This document shows, piece after piece, positions 1-8,620 of a stretch of DNA of 64,000 bases. Within the stretch, counting starts at the first letter, position 1. The number at the start of each line of letters is the position of its first letter. A model generated the notes under the pieces. That model was not told where the DNA came from, ran no database searches, and saw nothing but the letters and a program-made list of their open reading frames with translations. This DNA is from an uncultured Anaerolineae bacterium. GTDB lineage: Bacteria > Chloroflexota > Anaerolineae > Aggregatilineales > Phototrophicaceae. Both the position numbers and the translations under genes were made by a program. The stretch spans positions 496,001-560,000 of the forward strand of contig CAKQCB010000002.1 in the NCBI GenBank assembly GCA_934216615.1, in the 5' to 3' direction.

Positions 1-506
1 CCGCCTTCAAGCAAGGTCGCGATCACTGCTTCCAGTTCCGCTTTGTCATTGGTAAAAGGTTGGATCAGCTCTACATTCGAGCCAAACGTCATGATGGCGA
101 CTTCATTTTGCGCATCTAACAAGCTGACGTATTCCGTCACAGCTTCGCGTAATTTTTCAATGGGCGTGCCATACATACTGCTGCTCACATCGACCACCAA
201 CACGGTGGAGAATGCCAGCGCGTCATCAGCAATATTTTCAACGCTGACGATCTCGCCATATTGAGCCAATTCCCCGCTCAACGTAAAATCTGCTTGGGTC
301 AGCCCTGCGACAGGTTGGTTAAATTGGTCAAACACATTGGCAGTAATCACCACTTCGGGCATGTTGGTGGGGTTTACGCCTGTAATCTCTAAAGTTAAAG
401 GGGGAATTTGAGCGTTCGAAGGGTTCAACGCGAGAAACCAAATACTCGCAAGAAGGGTGATGAAAAACAGTCGAGCAGTACGTAGCAAAAAATGAGCTTG
501 GAACAA
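1..506 (-). CDS. Secreted von Willebrand factor A (VWA) domain protein, 3' end missing at window edge
   Basis: Translation from a TTG at 506 gives an N-terminal hydrophobic signal segment ending near AQ, then a short beta-rich region that resembles an Ig-like fold, then a VWA domain start with the metal-ion-dependent adhesion motif DVSSSM near residue 94. The TTG is preferred because AGGAGG lies at 512-517, five bases upstream; no ATG is available nearby. VWA domains bind ligands through a divalent cation, so this is probably an exported adhesion or complex-assembly protein. The frame is still open at position 1, so only about 168 codons are seen and the C-terminus is unknown. Function beyond the VWA fold is not inferable. 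Confidence 0.85.
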   Translation of the reverse strand, partial: MFQAHFLLRTARLFFITLLASIWFLALNPSNAQIPPLTLEITGVNPTNMPEVVITANVFDQFNQPVAGLTQADFTLSGELAQYGEIVSVENIADDALAFSTVLVVDVSSSMYGTPIEKLREAVTEYVSLLDAQNEVAIMTFGSNVELIQPFTNDKAELEAVIATLLEG

Positions 507-710
507 AATGGCCTCCTAAATTGGCGGCTTTTATGCACAACCTTTTAAGCGTTTCCCTAATGTTAACGAGTTTACGCGACGGTGCAACATTTAACGGCTT
601 ATTTACACAAGCATCATTAGCCGATAACGAATCAAGAGATGCGTGCGCTCATCATGAAACACAACGTGAAGAATATCCCCCTATGCAACGGTGATGACAC
701 GCTGGTGAAA

Positions 711-750
711 TAAAAAGCGTTCTGTCCCTTCAAGTTGAGAGACAGAACGC
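711..750 (-). terminator. Intrinsic terminator of the YvlD-like gene
   Basis: A perfect 10-bp stem (717-726 with 741-750) with a 14-nt loop is followed, reading the minus strand, by TTTTTA. It sits just after the stop of the minus-strand membrane protein gene. The rest of 507-784 holds the upstream region of the VWA gene and nothing else recognised. Confidence 0.8.
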
Positions 751-784
751 CTTGATAGACGACGGCTATTTTGTGTGGCGATCC

Positions 785-1186
785 CTATTTGAATTGAACG
801 ATGGACTTCTCATCACCACCGAGCAAGCGCTCTAAAACCATGCCGATGATGCTGATGATAATCGCACCGACCAACGCCCATCCAAAACCATCAATGACCA
901 AATGCCCCCCCGTGAGTCCCATCAATTGGGTAGAGAGCCATGAGGTAAGATACAACATCGCGCCGTTGATGATCAGTAAGAACAAGCCAAAGGTCAAAAT
1001 GACCAAAGAACAAGTAAAGAATTGCACGATGGGTTTGACCATCGCATTCACAATGCCGAAGATCAACGCGATCAGCAACAAGGTGAGTAAATTTTCTTCC
1101 CCTTCAATGCGAATGCCGGGCAAAAACCCCGATGTGACGATGGCAATCGCAACCGCATTCACGATTAAACGTGCCCAAAAATTCAT
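785..1186 (-). CDS. YvlD/phage holin 4-like small membrane protein
   Basis: This 133-residue protein has four hydrophobic segments (about residues 5-20, 33-53, 58-82 and 100-118) and the pattern of the PF04020 YvlD family: an N-terminal MNFWARLIVNAVAI-like helix, a central NAMVKPI motif after the second helix and a glycine-rich third helix. The family is of unknown biochemical function; members are inner-membrane proteins often linked to envelope stress in other phyla. The start has an AGGGG Shine-Dalgarno about six bases upstream. It follows the TauE-like gene by 16 bases, so the two are probably cotranscribed, ending at the terminator near 711-750. Confidence 0.85.
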   Translation of the reverse strand: MNFWARLIVNAVAIAIVTSGFLPGIRIEGEENLLTLLLIALIFGIVNAMVKPIVQFFTCSLVILTFGLFLLIINGAMLYLTSWLSTQLMGLTGGHLVIDGFGWALVGAIIISIIGMVLERLLGGDEKSIVQFK

Positions 1187-1202
1187 ATAACACCCCTTTC
1201 AT

Positions 1203-1913
1203 TCACCCCATAACCAAGCGAACGCTCAACACCAATAACACGATTAAAACCAGTTTGCGAAACTGCTGCGGGCTGATGAGTCGATTGGCGATCAAACCAC
1301 AGAAGATACCCGCCACACTTCCCGCCAGCATGGTAGGAACCCATTCCCCTACTTGCGCGGTATAAGCACCGTTCAAGCTGTGCCCGACCACACTAATTAT
1401 ACTATTTACGAGAAATAAGCCCTGTAAGTTGCCACGAAATTGATCCGGCGTCCAACCTTGTGTCGTGCCATAAATGACAAAGGACGGGCCGGGGATGTTG
1501 TACAGCCCGCTCAAAAACCCGCCGACAAACCCAAACGGGTACGCCCATCGACGGTTTTCGAGGTGGGGAATGGGAAAATTGAACAAACCGTATAACGCGT
1601 ATAACCCCACGAAGATGCCGAGCAAGCGCACTAACAATTTCAGATCAACATGATTGAGCATAAAGATGCCGATTGGGATGCCGACGACTGAAGCAAGGGT
1701 CAACCGCAGGACGCGCCGTAAGGTCAGCGCGTGGCGAAAGCGGAAGATCAACACCACTTCAACCAAGATGCCCATCATTGAAACAAGGGGAACAGCGTTA
1801 TCAATCGGCATGATCGTCGGCAGTAACGCCATCGACACAAGGCCAAAACCAAACCCGCTCAAAGTTTGGGTGATCGAAGCAAAAAAGATGATGAGACCGC
1901 AGAACAACAACAC
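1203..1913 (-). CDS. TauE/SafE (DUF81) family membrane transporter
   Basis: A 236-residue polytopic protein with roughly seven to eight hydrophobic segments and the family signature near the N-terminus, a glycine-rich turn (SGFGFGLVSM) after the first helix, with a second related half beginning around residue 125 (FVGGFLSGLYNIPGP). TauE/SafE proteins are putative exporters of sulfite or small organosulfur anions; the substrate here cannot be told. The start codon is GTG at 1913, supported by AGGAG seven bases upstream. It is the first gene of a two-gene minus-strand unit with the YvlD-like gene. Confidence 0.85.
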   Translation of the reverse strand: MLLFCGLIIFFASITQTLSGFGFGLVSMALLPTIMPIDNAVPLVSMMGILVEVVLIFRFRHALTLRRVLRLTLASVVGIPIGIFMLNHVDLKLLVRLLGIFVGLYALYGLFNFPIPHLENRRWAYPFGFVGGFLSGLYNIPGPSFVIYGTTQGWTPDQFRGNLQGLFLVNSIISVVGHSLNGAYTAQVGEWVPTMLAGSVAGIFCGLIANRLISPQQFRKLVLIVLLVLSVRLVMG

Positions 1914-2130
1914 TATTTTGCTCCTAATATGAGAGTGTGTGAAATTGAGGAATGATTTTTAAGCGCAATCGCGTCTATAATAATAAGATGGTATTGATAA
2001 ATTGATGCACCGCCCAATAAACCATTTTTTGATGGTATTACCTGCCCCGCAACTATTAGAATCTTTTGTAAATCAATTTTTTTGAGACTATGCTTTACAA
2101 ATCATGTCTATTCATGTGTAAAATAACGTA

Positions 2131-2862
2131 ATGATGACAACCAAAAACGAACTCACTCCCGCGCCGATTGTTTCTATTCGTAACCTTGTTAAAGGCTATG
2201 AGGAAGGGACACGTGAACGCTTCGTCTTAGACCATGTTGATCTCGATATTCAACAAGGTGAGTTTTTTGTCCTGTTGGGCAAAAGCGGAAGCGGAAAAAG
2301 CACCCTGCTGAACCTTCTCAGCGGGATCGATATGGCGGATAGTGGTCAAATTTTCGTGAATGGGGTAGACATCACCCAACTTAGTGACCGTGATTTAACA
2401 CTTTTTAGACGTGACCAAGTGGGGATCATCTTCCAGTTTTTTAACCTGATCCCGACACTCACCGTATACGAGAATATCATCCTTCCTGCGGAACTTGCAG
2501 GGCGTGCGGATCGTTCTTTAGAACAGAACGCGAAACATCTTTTGGAACGGGTTGGGTTAGCCAACCGCGCGGATAGTTTTCCCGACAAGCTCAGCGGTGG
2601 CGAGCAGCAGCGCGTCGCCATTGCCAGAGCGCTGGCAAACGAACCCGCGATTATCTTAGCGGATGAGCCGACGGGCAATTTGGATGAAGACACGGGCGAA
2701 AAAGTGCTTCAGCTCTTGCTCGAACTCACCCGCGACGCAAACAAAACACTCATTATGGCGACACATAACCCCGAAATTGTTCCGTTAGCGGATCGGGTGT
2801 GTCGTATTCACGAAGGGAAATTAAGTATCACCACCCAAACGGTAAAGGAGTCTTCATTATGA
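2131..2862 (+). CDS. LolD/MacB-type ABC transporter ATP-binding protein
   Basis: A 243-residue single-domain ABC ATPase. Walker A is at residues 50-58 (GKSGSGKST), followed by a Q-loop ([11 protein letters not shown]), the signature [15 protein letters not shown], Walker B with [10 protein letters not shown] and a switch histidine in MATHNPE. The [11 protein letters not shown] and GNLD features place it in the LolD/FtsE/MacB group, which pairs with MacB-like or FtsX-like permeases. No permease lies next to it: the downstream partner is a HEAT-repeat protein whose ATG overlaps this stop by four bases. The annotated ATG is followed by a second ATG; either could be used. It acts at the inner face of the membrane with an unlinked permease, or in another ATP-dependent role. 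Confidence 0.9.
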   Translation: MMTTKNELTPAPIVSIRNLVKGYEEGTRERFVLDHVDLDIQQGEFFVLLGKSGSGKSTLLNLLSGIDMADSGQIFVNGVDITQLSDRDLTLFRRDQVGIIFQFFNLIPTLTVYENIILPAELAGRADRSLEQNAKHLLERVGLANRADSFPDKLSGGEQQRVAIARALANEPAIILADEPTGNLDEDTGEKVLQLLLELTRDANKTLIMATHNPEIVPLADRVCRIHEGKLSITTQTVKESSL

Positions 2863-3305
2863 CGGCAGTTGACCCTATCGCCCTCAAACAAGCCCTGTCT
2901 GAACTGCGCGATATCAATAAAGAAAAACGCCGTACTGCGGTCATGAAACTAGGCATGATCGGTGGCGATGAAGCCGTTCGTGCGCTCATCAATTTGGTTC
3001 GCAATCCTAATGAGGACCTGATTGTGCGCGGACGCGCCGCGATGATGTTAGGGAAATTAGGCGACGTTCGCGCCGTAGACCCGCTCATCGAAGCGTTGGA
3101 TGCCCCGGGCTTTCAAACCCGTTTATATGCAGCCGAATCGTTAGGTAAGTTGGGGGATCGTCGCGCAATTGAACCGCTTCGACGGGTTGCCTCTACGGAA
3201 GGGGATCGCATTGGCGATGCGGCCAATGTCGCGCTCATCCGCTTAGGCGACAAACAAAATGAAGCGTCCGACTTCCCCATAGAACCGGAACATTCATCGC
3301 CCTAA
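2859..3305 (+). CDS. HEAT-repeat (PBS lyase-type) protein
   Basis: This 148-residue protein is built of about four 30-residue helical repeats with the pattern seen in PBS-lyase HEAT repeats (for example [13 protein letters not shown] followed by [10 protein letters not shown], then [17 protein letters not shown]). Such repeats are protein-binding scaffolds. The start at 2859 is chosen because an AAAGGAG motif lies eight bases upstream and the ATG shares four bases with the stop of the ABC ATPase gene, implying translational coupling. The C-terminal 20 residues are acidic and probably disordered. It may be a partner or regulator of the ATPase; this is inferred from gene order only. Confidence 0.85.
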   Translation: MTAVDPIALKQALSELRDINKEKRRTAVMKLGMIGGDEAVRALINLVRNPNEDLIVRGRAAMMLGKLGDVRAVDPLIEALDAPGFQTRLYAAESLGKLGDRRAIEPLRRVASTEGDRIGDAANVALIRLGDKQNEASDFPIEPEHSSP

Positions 3306-3316
3306 GTTACACTGAG

Positions 3317-3350
3317 AGAGACGACCTAAACACAAAAGGTCGTCTCTTTT
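3317..3350 (+). terminator. Intrinsic terminator after the ABC-HEAT pair
   Basis: An 11-bp stem (3317-3327 with 3337-3347) with a nine-base loop is followed by a run of T. It closes the two-gene unit 2131-3305. Confidence 0.85.
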
Positions 3351-3482
3351 AAAACAATTTGCATCAGCTCTACGTATTACTGATTACCATATGAACATGC
3401 CCCTGCAATCATCGCTTTCGCAGCTCACCAGATGCATGAGGCAATAGCGCGCCGTATTTTGCTGGAGAGAAGAAATCCGGTT

Positions 3483-4121
3483 ATGACCCATTCACCAAAC
3501 TTAGATCCTAACTCCATCCTGCAAATCACACAGGATATGTCATGGAAAACTGCGAACGAAATTGAGCGCATTGTGTTGATTCCCTTTGCGCGTATGCAAT
3601 TCGGATTATCTGGCATCCTTTATGGGCAGGGCTGGAAAATCTATGGCTTGCCCATCTTGCAAAAACATCGGCTCAGCACATTCACGATTGGGGATCACTG
3701 CGAACTGCGGTCTACAGCGCGAAGCAACCCGTTAGGCACCAACCGTCCGGTCATCCTCAGTACACGGTCTGCCCACGCAAAATTGGTGATTGGCAAACAC
3801 TTTGGCATGACAGGGGGTTCGATTGTGTGTGAAAACAACATCACCATTGGCGACCGCGTGATCGTGGGCGCGAATACCGTGATTGTTGATACGGATTTTC
3901 ATCCGATCCATCCCAGCATACGCCGTGTCCGCCCCTTAGATGGGGCAACGGCCCCCGTCACGATTGAAGATGATGTGTTCATTGGCATGCACAGTCTGGT
4001 TCTGAAAGGCGTGACGATTGGCGCGGGAAGCGTGATCGGCGCGGGAAGTGTGGTCACGCATGATATTCCCGCAGGTATGATCGCCGCAGGCAACCCTGCC
4101 CAAGTCATCCGCGAAGTATAG
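3483..4121 (+). CDS. Left-handed beta-helix acyltransferase (hexapeptide repeat)
   Basis: The C-terminal half carries the isoleucine-patch hexapeptide repeats of the LbH acyltransferase superfamily (for example ITIGDRVIVGANTVIV, then IEDDVFIGMHSLVLKGVTIGAGSVIGAGSVV), with the closing motif GNPAQVIR typical of WbbJ/LacA-like O-acetyltransferases. The DTDFHPIH segment contains the likely catalytic histidine. Expected role: transfer of an acetyl or acyl group to a sugar or nucleotide sugar, probably in surface glycan synthesis. The reading frame is open from 3432, but that ATG has no ribosome-binding site; the ATG at 3483 follows a GGAGAGAAG sequence, giving 212 residues. The start remains uncertain. 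Confidence 0.85.
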   Translation: MTHSPNLDPNSILQITQDMSWKTANEIERIVLIPFARMQFGLSGILYGQGWKIYGLPILQKHRLSTFTIGDHCELRSTARSNPLGTNRPVILSTRSAHAKLVIGKHFGMTGGSIVCENNITIGDRVIVGANTVIVDTDFHPIHPSIRRVRPLDGATAPVTIEDDVFIGMHSLVLKGVTIGAGSVIGAGSVVTHDIPAGMIAAGNPAQVIREV

Positions 4122-4314
4122 TGTCGCCAATTCATAAGTCGCCGTTGACAATTATAATCTTTCCCCTAAACTTAGGCAGTTTTGAACCCTTATGAGCTTT
4201 TAGAGTCAAGTCATAAGGTTATTACTCGCATCAACATCAACCCGTCCTGATGCTGTTTGATCAGCACAGACCAACCCGCCCGTTACACCGTTACATTCGA
4301 AAGACCAATTTTTT

Positions 4315-6054
4315 ATGGCAATTCTCACTACAAGCAATTTAGGCCAAGCATTTGGCGAACGTGATATTTTCACGAACATGAATATCAGCATTGAAGCGGA
4401 TAGCAAAATCGGCCTTGTGGGGCCGAATGGGGTCGGCAAAACCTCGCTCTTGCTCATCCTCACAGGGATCGAACAACCCGCTTCGGGAAGCATCTCTTTC
4501 CAACAAGATTTACGTGTCGGCTACTTACGCCAAGAAGCGATGCAAGCCTTCACCGAAACCACCAACACGATTTGGGAAGAAATGATGTCGGTCTTTAGCA
4601 ATATCCGCGCCCAAGAAGAACGGATGCGTGAGCTAGAAGGCCTGATGGCAACCGAAAAAGACCCCGACGCTCTGCAAAACATCTTCGATGAATACGGCAC
4701 AATCCAAGAAGAATTTGAGCTTCTAGGTGGCTATGATTACGAAGTGCGCATCAAAGCCACCTTGCAAGGTTTGGGCTTTGGTGTGGATATGTACAGCACC
4801 AAACTTGCGAACTTAAGCGGGGGACAAAAAACCCGCGCGCTCTTGGCGCGTCTTTTGCTCTCACGCCCAGACTTGTTGGTATTAGACGAACCGACCAACC
4901 ACTTAGACGCGGAAGCGGTGGCATGGCTCGAACACACGTTGTATCAATGGCAGGGGGCGCTTCTGATCGTCAGCCATGACCGTTACTTCTTAAACACCGT
5001 TGTGGATACCGTATGGGAAATGGGACGGAAAGGCATCGAAACGTTCAAAGGCAACTACAACGCCTATCTGCGTCAGCGTGAAGAACGTTGGGAACGTGCC
5101 GAAAAAGTCTACACGCAAGAGATGGAACGTCTGCAAACCGAGATGGAATTCATCCGTAAGAACATGGGGCGCCAAGCGACGAACGAAATCGCTGTAGGGC
5201 GCTTGCGTCGCTTAAGTCGTGATCTGGTTGCGATTCAAGAACTGGGCATCATCGGCTATAAACAAACCCGCCAATGGGCGGAAACTGGAATCGGCGGGGT
5301 GCGCACGTATACCGTCGCAGAAGCGGAATCCGTCATTCGTGGGTTACGCTCACCCAACGCTCGTATGCCCAAGCTCAATTTGAAGCTCAAAACGGCAAAT
5401 CGTGGGGGTGATCTGGTCTTGCGCGCGCAAAGTCTACACGTCGGCTACCCTGACAAGTCCTTGTTCCATGCCGATGATATTGTGCTTGTGCGTACCGAAT
5501 GTGCCGCGTTGATTGGCGAAAACGGGGCGGGCAAATCGACCCTTCTCAAAACGCTGACGGGCGAAATCCAACCACTCGACGGGGATATCTCGTTTGGCAC
5601 CGGTCTGAAGGTGGGTTATTTTGCCCAAGCCCATGAAGCGATGAACCTTGAAAACACGGTCTTGGATGAATTGATGAGTCATAAAGCATCTATGCCGTTA
5701 AGCGAAGCGCGTAAGCACCTCGCTCAATATATGTTCCGCGCAGACGATGTTTTCAAGAAAGTCGGGATGCTCAGCGGGGGTGAACGTGGAAAGCTCGCCT
5801 TAGCGATCTTAGCGCTGGATGGGGCGAACTTCTTACTGCTCGACGAACCGACCAATCACTTGGATATTCCCGCGCAGGAAATTTTGCAAGAAGTCTTGGA
5901 ACAGTTCGAAGGTACTATTCTACTGGTGTCGCACGACCGCTACTTAATCGACCGTCTCGCCACCCAAATTTGGTATCTGGAAGCGGGACATCTTCGCGTA
6001 TTTAAGGGAACGTATCAAGAATACTTGAACGCGTCCGAAGCTGTCGCCACATAA
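4315..6054 (+). CDS. ABC-F family ATPase (two ATP-binding domains)
   Basis: A 579-residue soluble protein with two ABC domains and no membrane segment. Domain 1 has Walker A GPNGVGKT, signature LSGGQKTRALLA and Walker B LDEPTNHLD; domain 2 has GENGAGKST, LSGGERGKLALA and LDEPTNHLD. The domains are joined by a long charged helical linker (about residues 240-300) that in ABC-F proteins reaches into the ribosomal E/P site. The class includes translation factors such as EttA, Uup and YheS as well as ribosome-protection resistance proteins; the family is clear but the subtype is not. It stands alone between an acyltransferase and its own terminator at 6074. Confidence 0.93.
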   Translation: MAILTTSNLGQAFGERDIFTNMNISIEADSKIGLVGPNGVGKTSLLLILTGIEQPASGSISFQQDLRVGYLRQEAMQAFTETTNTIWEEMMSVFSNIRAQEERMRELEGLMATEKDPDALQNIFDEYGTIQEEFELLGGYDYEVRIKATLQGLGFGVDMYSTKLANLSGGQKTRALLARLLLSRPDLLVLDEPTNHLDAEAVAWLEHTLYQWQGALLIVSHDRYFLNTVVDTVWEMGRKGIETFKGNYNAYLRQREERWERAEKVYTQEMERLQTEMEFIRKNMGRQATNEIAVGRLRRLSRDLVAIQELGIIGYKQTRQWAETGIGGVRTYTVAEAESVIRGLRSPNARMPKLNLKLKTANRGGDLVLRAQSLHVGYPDKSLFHADDIVLVRTECAALIGENGAGKSTLLKTLTGEIQPLDGDISFGTGLKVGYFAQAHEAMNLENTVLDELMSHKASMPLSEARKHLAQYMFRADDVFKKVGMLSGGERGKLALAILALDGANFLLLDEPTNHLDIPAQEILQEVLEQFEGTILLVSHDRYLIDRLATQIWYLEAGHLRVFKGTYQEYLNASEAVAT

Positions 6055-6073
6055 ATTTCCCTCAACCCACTCG

Positions 6074-6106
6074 AAGCGCCGTAAAAGTTTACGGCGCTTT
6101 TTATTT
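6074..6106 (+). terminator. Intrinsic terminator of the ABC-F gene
   Basis: An 11-bp stem (6074-6084 with 6089-6099) closed by a four-base loop is followed by TTTTTATTTT, 20 bases after the stop codon. Confidence 0.9.
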
Positions 6107-6189
6107 TCGTAAAAGTCGTTATAATGCCTTAACAATTAATAATCATTATTTGAATACAATATAATTAAGTTTATATAGAGGAACATGCG

Positions 6190-6564
6190 ATGTCTTATAA
6201 AATTATTGATGGTCCACATCCCCAGATTAAGATTCACCAGATCACTGGCGAACTCACCTACGCGGCGATGACTGCCGAAAGTGAATTAGGCTTACTGGAA
6301 GGCCCGAAATACGTTTTGCTCGACGTCTCTGAATTAGATGTTGGCTTGCCCGCAGGCTTTTTAGAAGGCGCAAAACACAGCTATTTCACACATCTCAATT
6401 TACGGCACATGGCGTTGTATACCCGCTCTCACCTGTTGAGCAATGTTGGCAAAATGGTCGCTAAGCTCACTCATAAAAAAAATCAACTCTCTATTCACAC
6501 ATCCTATGATCACGCGATCAATCACCTGCTCAGCCTCGTAGAGTCTGACGCGAGCGTCGTGTAA
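6190..6564 (+). CDS. Small soluble protein, STAS/SpoIIAA-like fold suspected
   Basis: This 124-residue protein lacks a signal peptide or membrane helix. Its order of strands and helices, with a central strand YVLLDVSEL, a following helix, then HMALYT and a C-terminal helix near SYDHAINHLLSLV, resembles SpoIIAA/STAS-like proteins, but no diagnostic motif is present, so the fold is a suspicion. AGAGGAA lies about nine bases before the ATG. It sits alone between the ABC-F terminator and the promoter of the large membrane protein. Function unknown. Confidence 0.7.
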   Translation: MSYKIIDGPHPQIKIHQITGELTYAAMTAESELGLLEGPKYVLLDVSELDVGLPAGFLEGAKHSYFTHLNLRHMALYTRSHLLSNVGKMVAKLTHKKNQLSIHTSYDHAINHLLSLVESDASVV

Positions 6565-6593
6565 AAACGCCCATCTATTTGCGATATTCCTGC

Positions 6594-6622
6594 TTGCTCA
6601 TGGCGATATGAGCCTCTATACT
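6594..6622 (+). promoter_or_regulatory. Sigma70-type promoter of the large membrane protein gene
   Basis: TTGCTC at 6594-6599 and TATACT at 6617-6622 are separated by exactly 17 bases, predicting a transcript start near 6629. It is 40 bases before the ATG at 6662 and is the best-matching hexamer pair near this gene. Confidence 0.5.
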
Positions 6623-6653
6623 CAGATTATTTAGTGACGCTAAATAATCTGAG
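6621..6653. promoter_or_regulatory. Perfect 14-bp inverted repeat, probable operator
   Basis: Arms 6621-6634 and 6640-6653 are perfectly complementary around a five-base centre (TGACG). The left arm overlaps the -10 hexamer and predicted start point; the right arm ends in GAG, part of the GAGG ribosome-binding site at 6651-6654. There is no T run, so it is not a normal terminator. It could be a repressor operator or, if transcription begins upstream, an RNA hairpin that hides the ribosome-binding site. Confidence 0.65.
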
Positions 6654-6661
6654 GCAGTTCT

Positions 6662-8560
6662 ATGACCATATTTGTCCTTTTTATCTTCGGCGCAGTCATC
6701 ATTGGCGCTGGAGCCATGTTAGCCCCCGCGTGGCCTACCACCCAACCTCGCATCGGTTTAAATGCGGCGTTGGCGTTAGGGATCGTCATTGGCGGGGCTT
6801 TGTTTTATGCCATGCTGTTCGGCTGGAATACGCTTGTTATTGACTATCTACTCTTTGCGCTGGTGACAGGCATCTTCTTATTTGGCACCCTATCCTATGG
6901 GCAAACCCGCGCTGAGAAAAAAGGACAAGAACTTCTCGACAAAGATCAAGGTTGGCCCGGCCCGAATGATCTGCTGTTTTACCTCGTCGTCATTTTGATC
7001 GCTGTCATTCCTGCATTGGCCCTCCCTGTTCCCTTAGATACAGACGCGCAGGGGTTTGGTTATTTAGCACTCACCGCCCGCACAGGGCAAAGTTTCTTCA
7101 ATCTCGCTCCTTTCCACCCAGAAATTGATTATCTCTACGCGCCAGGTTTCCCTGCCTTGATCGCCTATTTAAGCCAACAGCTCAAATTTGGGATTCACGA
7201 AATCCAGTTGGGGGTTGCGGCCGTTTTGTATATCATCATGGTGTTGGTCGCCTATGATTTCGGCGCGGAATGGAAAGACAAGCGCCTTGGACGCGCCACC
7301 GCCCTTTGTACCGTCATCGGCATGGGCTTATTCACCGCTTACATGGATTCACATTACACCAGCCTGTTAGCGCTCATTTTTAGCTTCGCATTTTTGACCT
7401 ACAGCTTGCGCTGGTTACGCTATCACCGTATAGGGGATATGCTGGCAGCAGGCTTGATGTTAGGCGTGGTCGTCCTCTGCCATCCCGATACAACCATCAT
7501 CCTCGGCTTAGGGTTTGCGCCGTGGCTGTTGACCATGTGGGGAAGCAAAGAACGCCCTAGCGTCAAAGGTTGGTTGGGGATAGCCATTGTGATTCCGATC
7601 ATCGCCTTGTTGGGGATCACACCTTGGCTGTTGAATGTGAGCCAACTGTTGGGAAGTGATATCGTATCCCCCTTTGAGCGCGACCCGAATTACTGGCAAG
7701 TCATGATTCTGTATCAAGGCATCTTAATTGTGCCGATTGCTTTGGTCGGCGCGGTGGTCGGACTCCGCAAGCGCGATATCACCGCCATCCTTTCGGTGGG
7801 ATGGTTACTTCTCATCCTCGACTTTTCTACCACAGGCATCATTGAAAGCATCTTCGGTGGCTTACTCGCGCCTCTTTTCCGCTACGACTACCCCTTCAGC
7901 ATCGCGTGGCATGGGCCGATCATCCCGTATGCCATCTTAGGGGGGATCGGTCTGCTCTGGTTATGGGATAAATTCGCGGAAGAACGTTTTGGCAAACAAC
8001 TGCATCGCCTCGCCCCTGTCGCACTTGCAGCCTTCGCCGTGATTTTGTTGGTAGGTTATTTCTTAAGTGATTCGATCCTCGCCTTCAGCAAAAATCGTGT
8101 AGGCTTCTACGGCGCGTTTTCTTCTGAAGCGGATGTCGCGGCGATGACATGGTTACGTGAAAACACCGAGACGGATGTACGGTTATTGAATCATCCTGCC
8201 CCGCACGAAGCGGACTGGGTGCCTGTCATCTCTGAACGCGACAGCGTGTACTATCGCCCTCAACCGTTCTTCAGAAACACGGAAGCCAGCGAAGCTGAAC
8301 AAGAATTGTTCCTCGCGTTCTGGGAAGACCCCGCGAACCCCGGCAACCTCGCGCTTTTAGAACAAGCCAGCATCGACTATGTGATCGTGCCTCAACTCGT
8401 GACAAACCCAGAGAGCATCGAGACGATGTTTCGCTGGCGTGCGCCTTTCACTGAGGGGTATACGATGAATTCCGATCTTGCCGACGCGCCTTATTTGGAA
8501 TTGGTCTTTGACCAAGACGGCGCGCAAGTCTATCAAGTGGTCAGTGCAGGGGGTGAGTAG
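6662..8560 (+). CDS. Large polytopic membrane protein, GT-C glycosyltransferase-like
   Basis: A 632-residue protein with about twelve to fourteen hydrophobic segments through residue 480 and a soluble C-terminal domain of about 150 residues. The first large loop contains DTDAQGFGYLA and a nearby HPEIDYLYAPGFPAL, the kind of acidic, aromatic loop seen in GT-C (PMT/ArnT-like) glycosyltransferases, followed by a histidine in VVLCHPDT. The C-terminal domain shows a WLRENTETDVRLLN pattern common to such proteins. Substrate unknown; lipid-linked sugar transfer is a reasonable inference. The ribosome-binding site GAGG lies seven bases upstream within an inverted repeat. Confidence 0.75.
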   Translation: MTIFVLFIFGAVIIGAGAMLAPAWPTTQPRIGLNAALALGIVIGGALFYAMLFGWNTLVIDYLLFALVTGIFLFGTLSYGQTRAEKKGQELLDKDQGWPGPNDLLFYLVVILIAVIPALALPVPLDTDAQGFGYLALTARTGQSFFNLAPFHPEIDYLYAPGFPALIAYLSQQLKFGIHEIQLGVAAVLYIIMVLVAYDFGAEWKDKRLGRATALCTVIGMGLFTAYMDSHYTSLLALIFSFAFLTYSLRWLRYHRIGDMLAAGLMLGVVVLCHPDTTIILGLGFAPWLLTMWGSKERPSVKGWLGIAIVIPIIALLGITPWLLNVSQLLGSDIVSPFERDPNYWQVMILYQGILIVPIALVGAVVGLRKRDITAILSVGWLLLILDFSTTGIIESIFGGLLAPLFRYDYPFSIAWHGPIIPYAILGGIGLLWLWDKFAEERFGKQLHRLAPVALAAFAVILLVGYFLSDSILAFSKNRVGFYGAFSSEADVAAMTWLRENTETDVRLLNHPAPHEADWVPVISERDSVYYRPQPFFRNTEASEAEQELFLAFWEDPANPGNLALLEQASIDYVIVPQLVTNPESIETMFRWRAPFTEGYTMNSDLADAPYLELVFDQDGAQVYQVVSAGGE

Positions 8561-8582
8561 TTCACGTTCTGGTGATCTGATC

Positions 8583-8617
8583 AAGGTGGCGAGCAGACAG
8601 CTCGCCACCTTTTTTTA
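8583..8617 (+). terminator. Intrinsic terminator after the GT-C-like gene
   Basis: A 12-bp GC-rich stem (8583-8594 with 8600-8611), loop AGACA, followed by seven T. It lies between convergent genes; on the minus strand no T run follows. Confidence 0.9.
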
Positions 8618-8620
8618 TGT

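Noticed and set aside
801..1190. Plus-strand 129-codon open frame
   Set aside because: It mirrors the YvlD-like gene; composition and lack of a start signal show it is a shadow.
4145..4158. TTGACA followed by TATAAT
   Set aside because: Only two bases separate the hexamers, so they cannot form a sigma70 promoter together. Isolated TATAAT-like words occur upstream of several other genes here.
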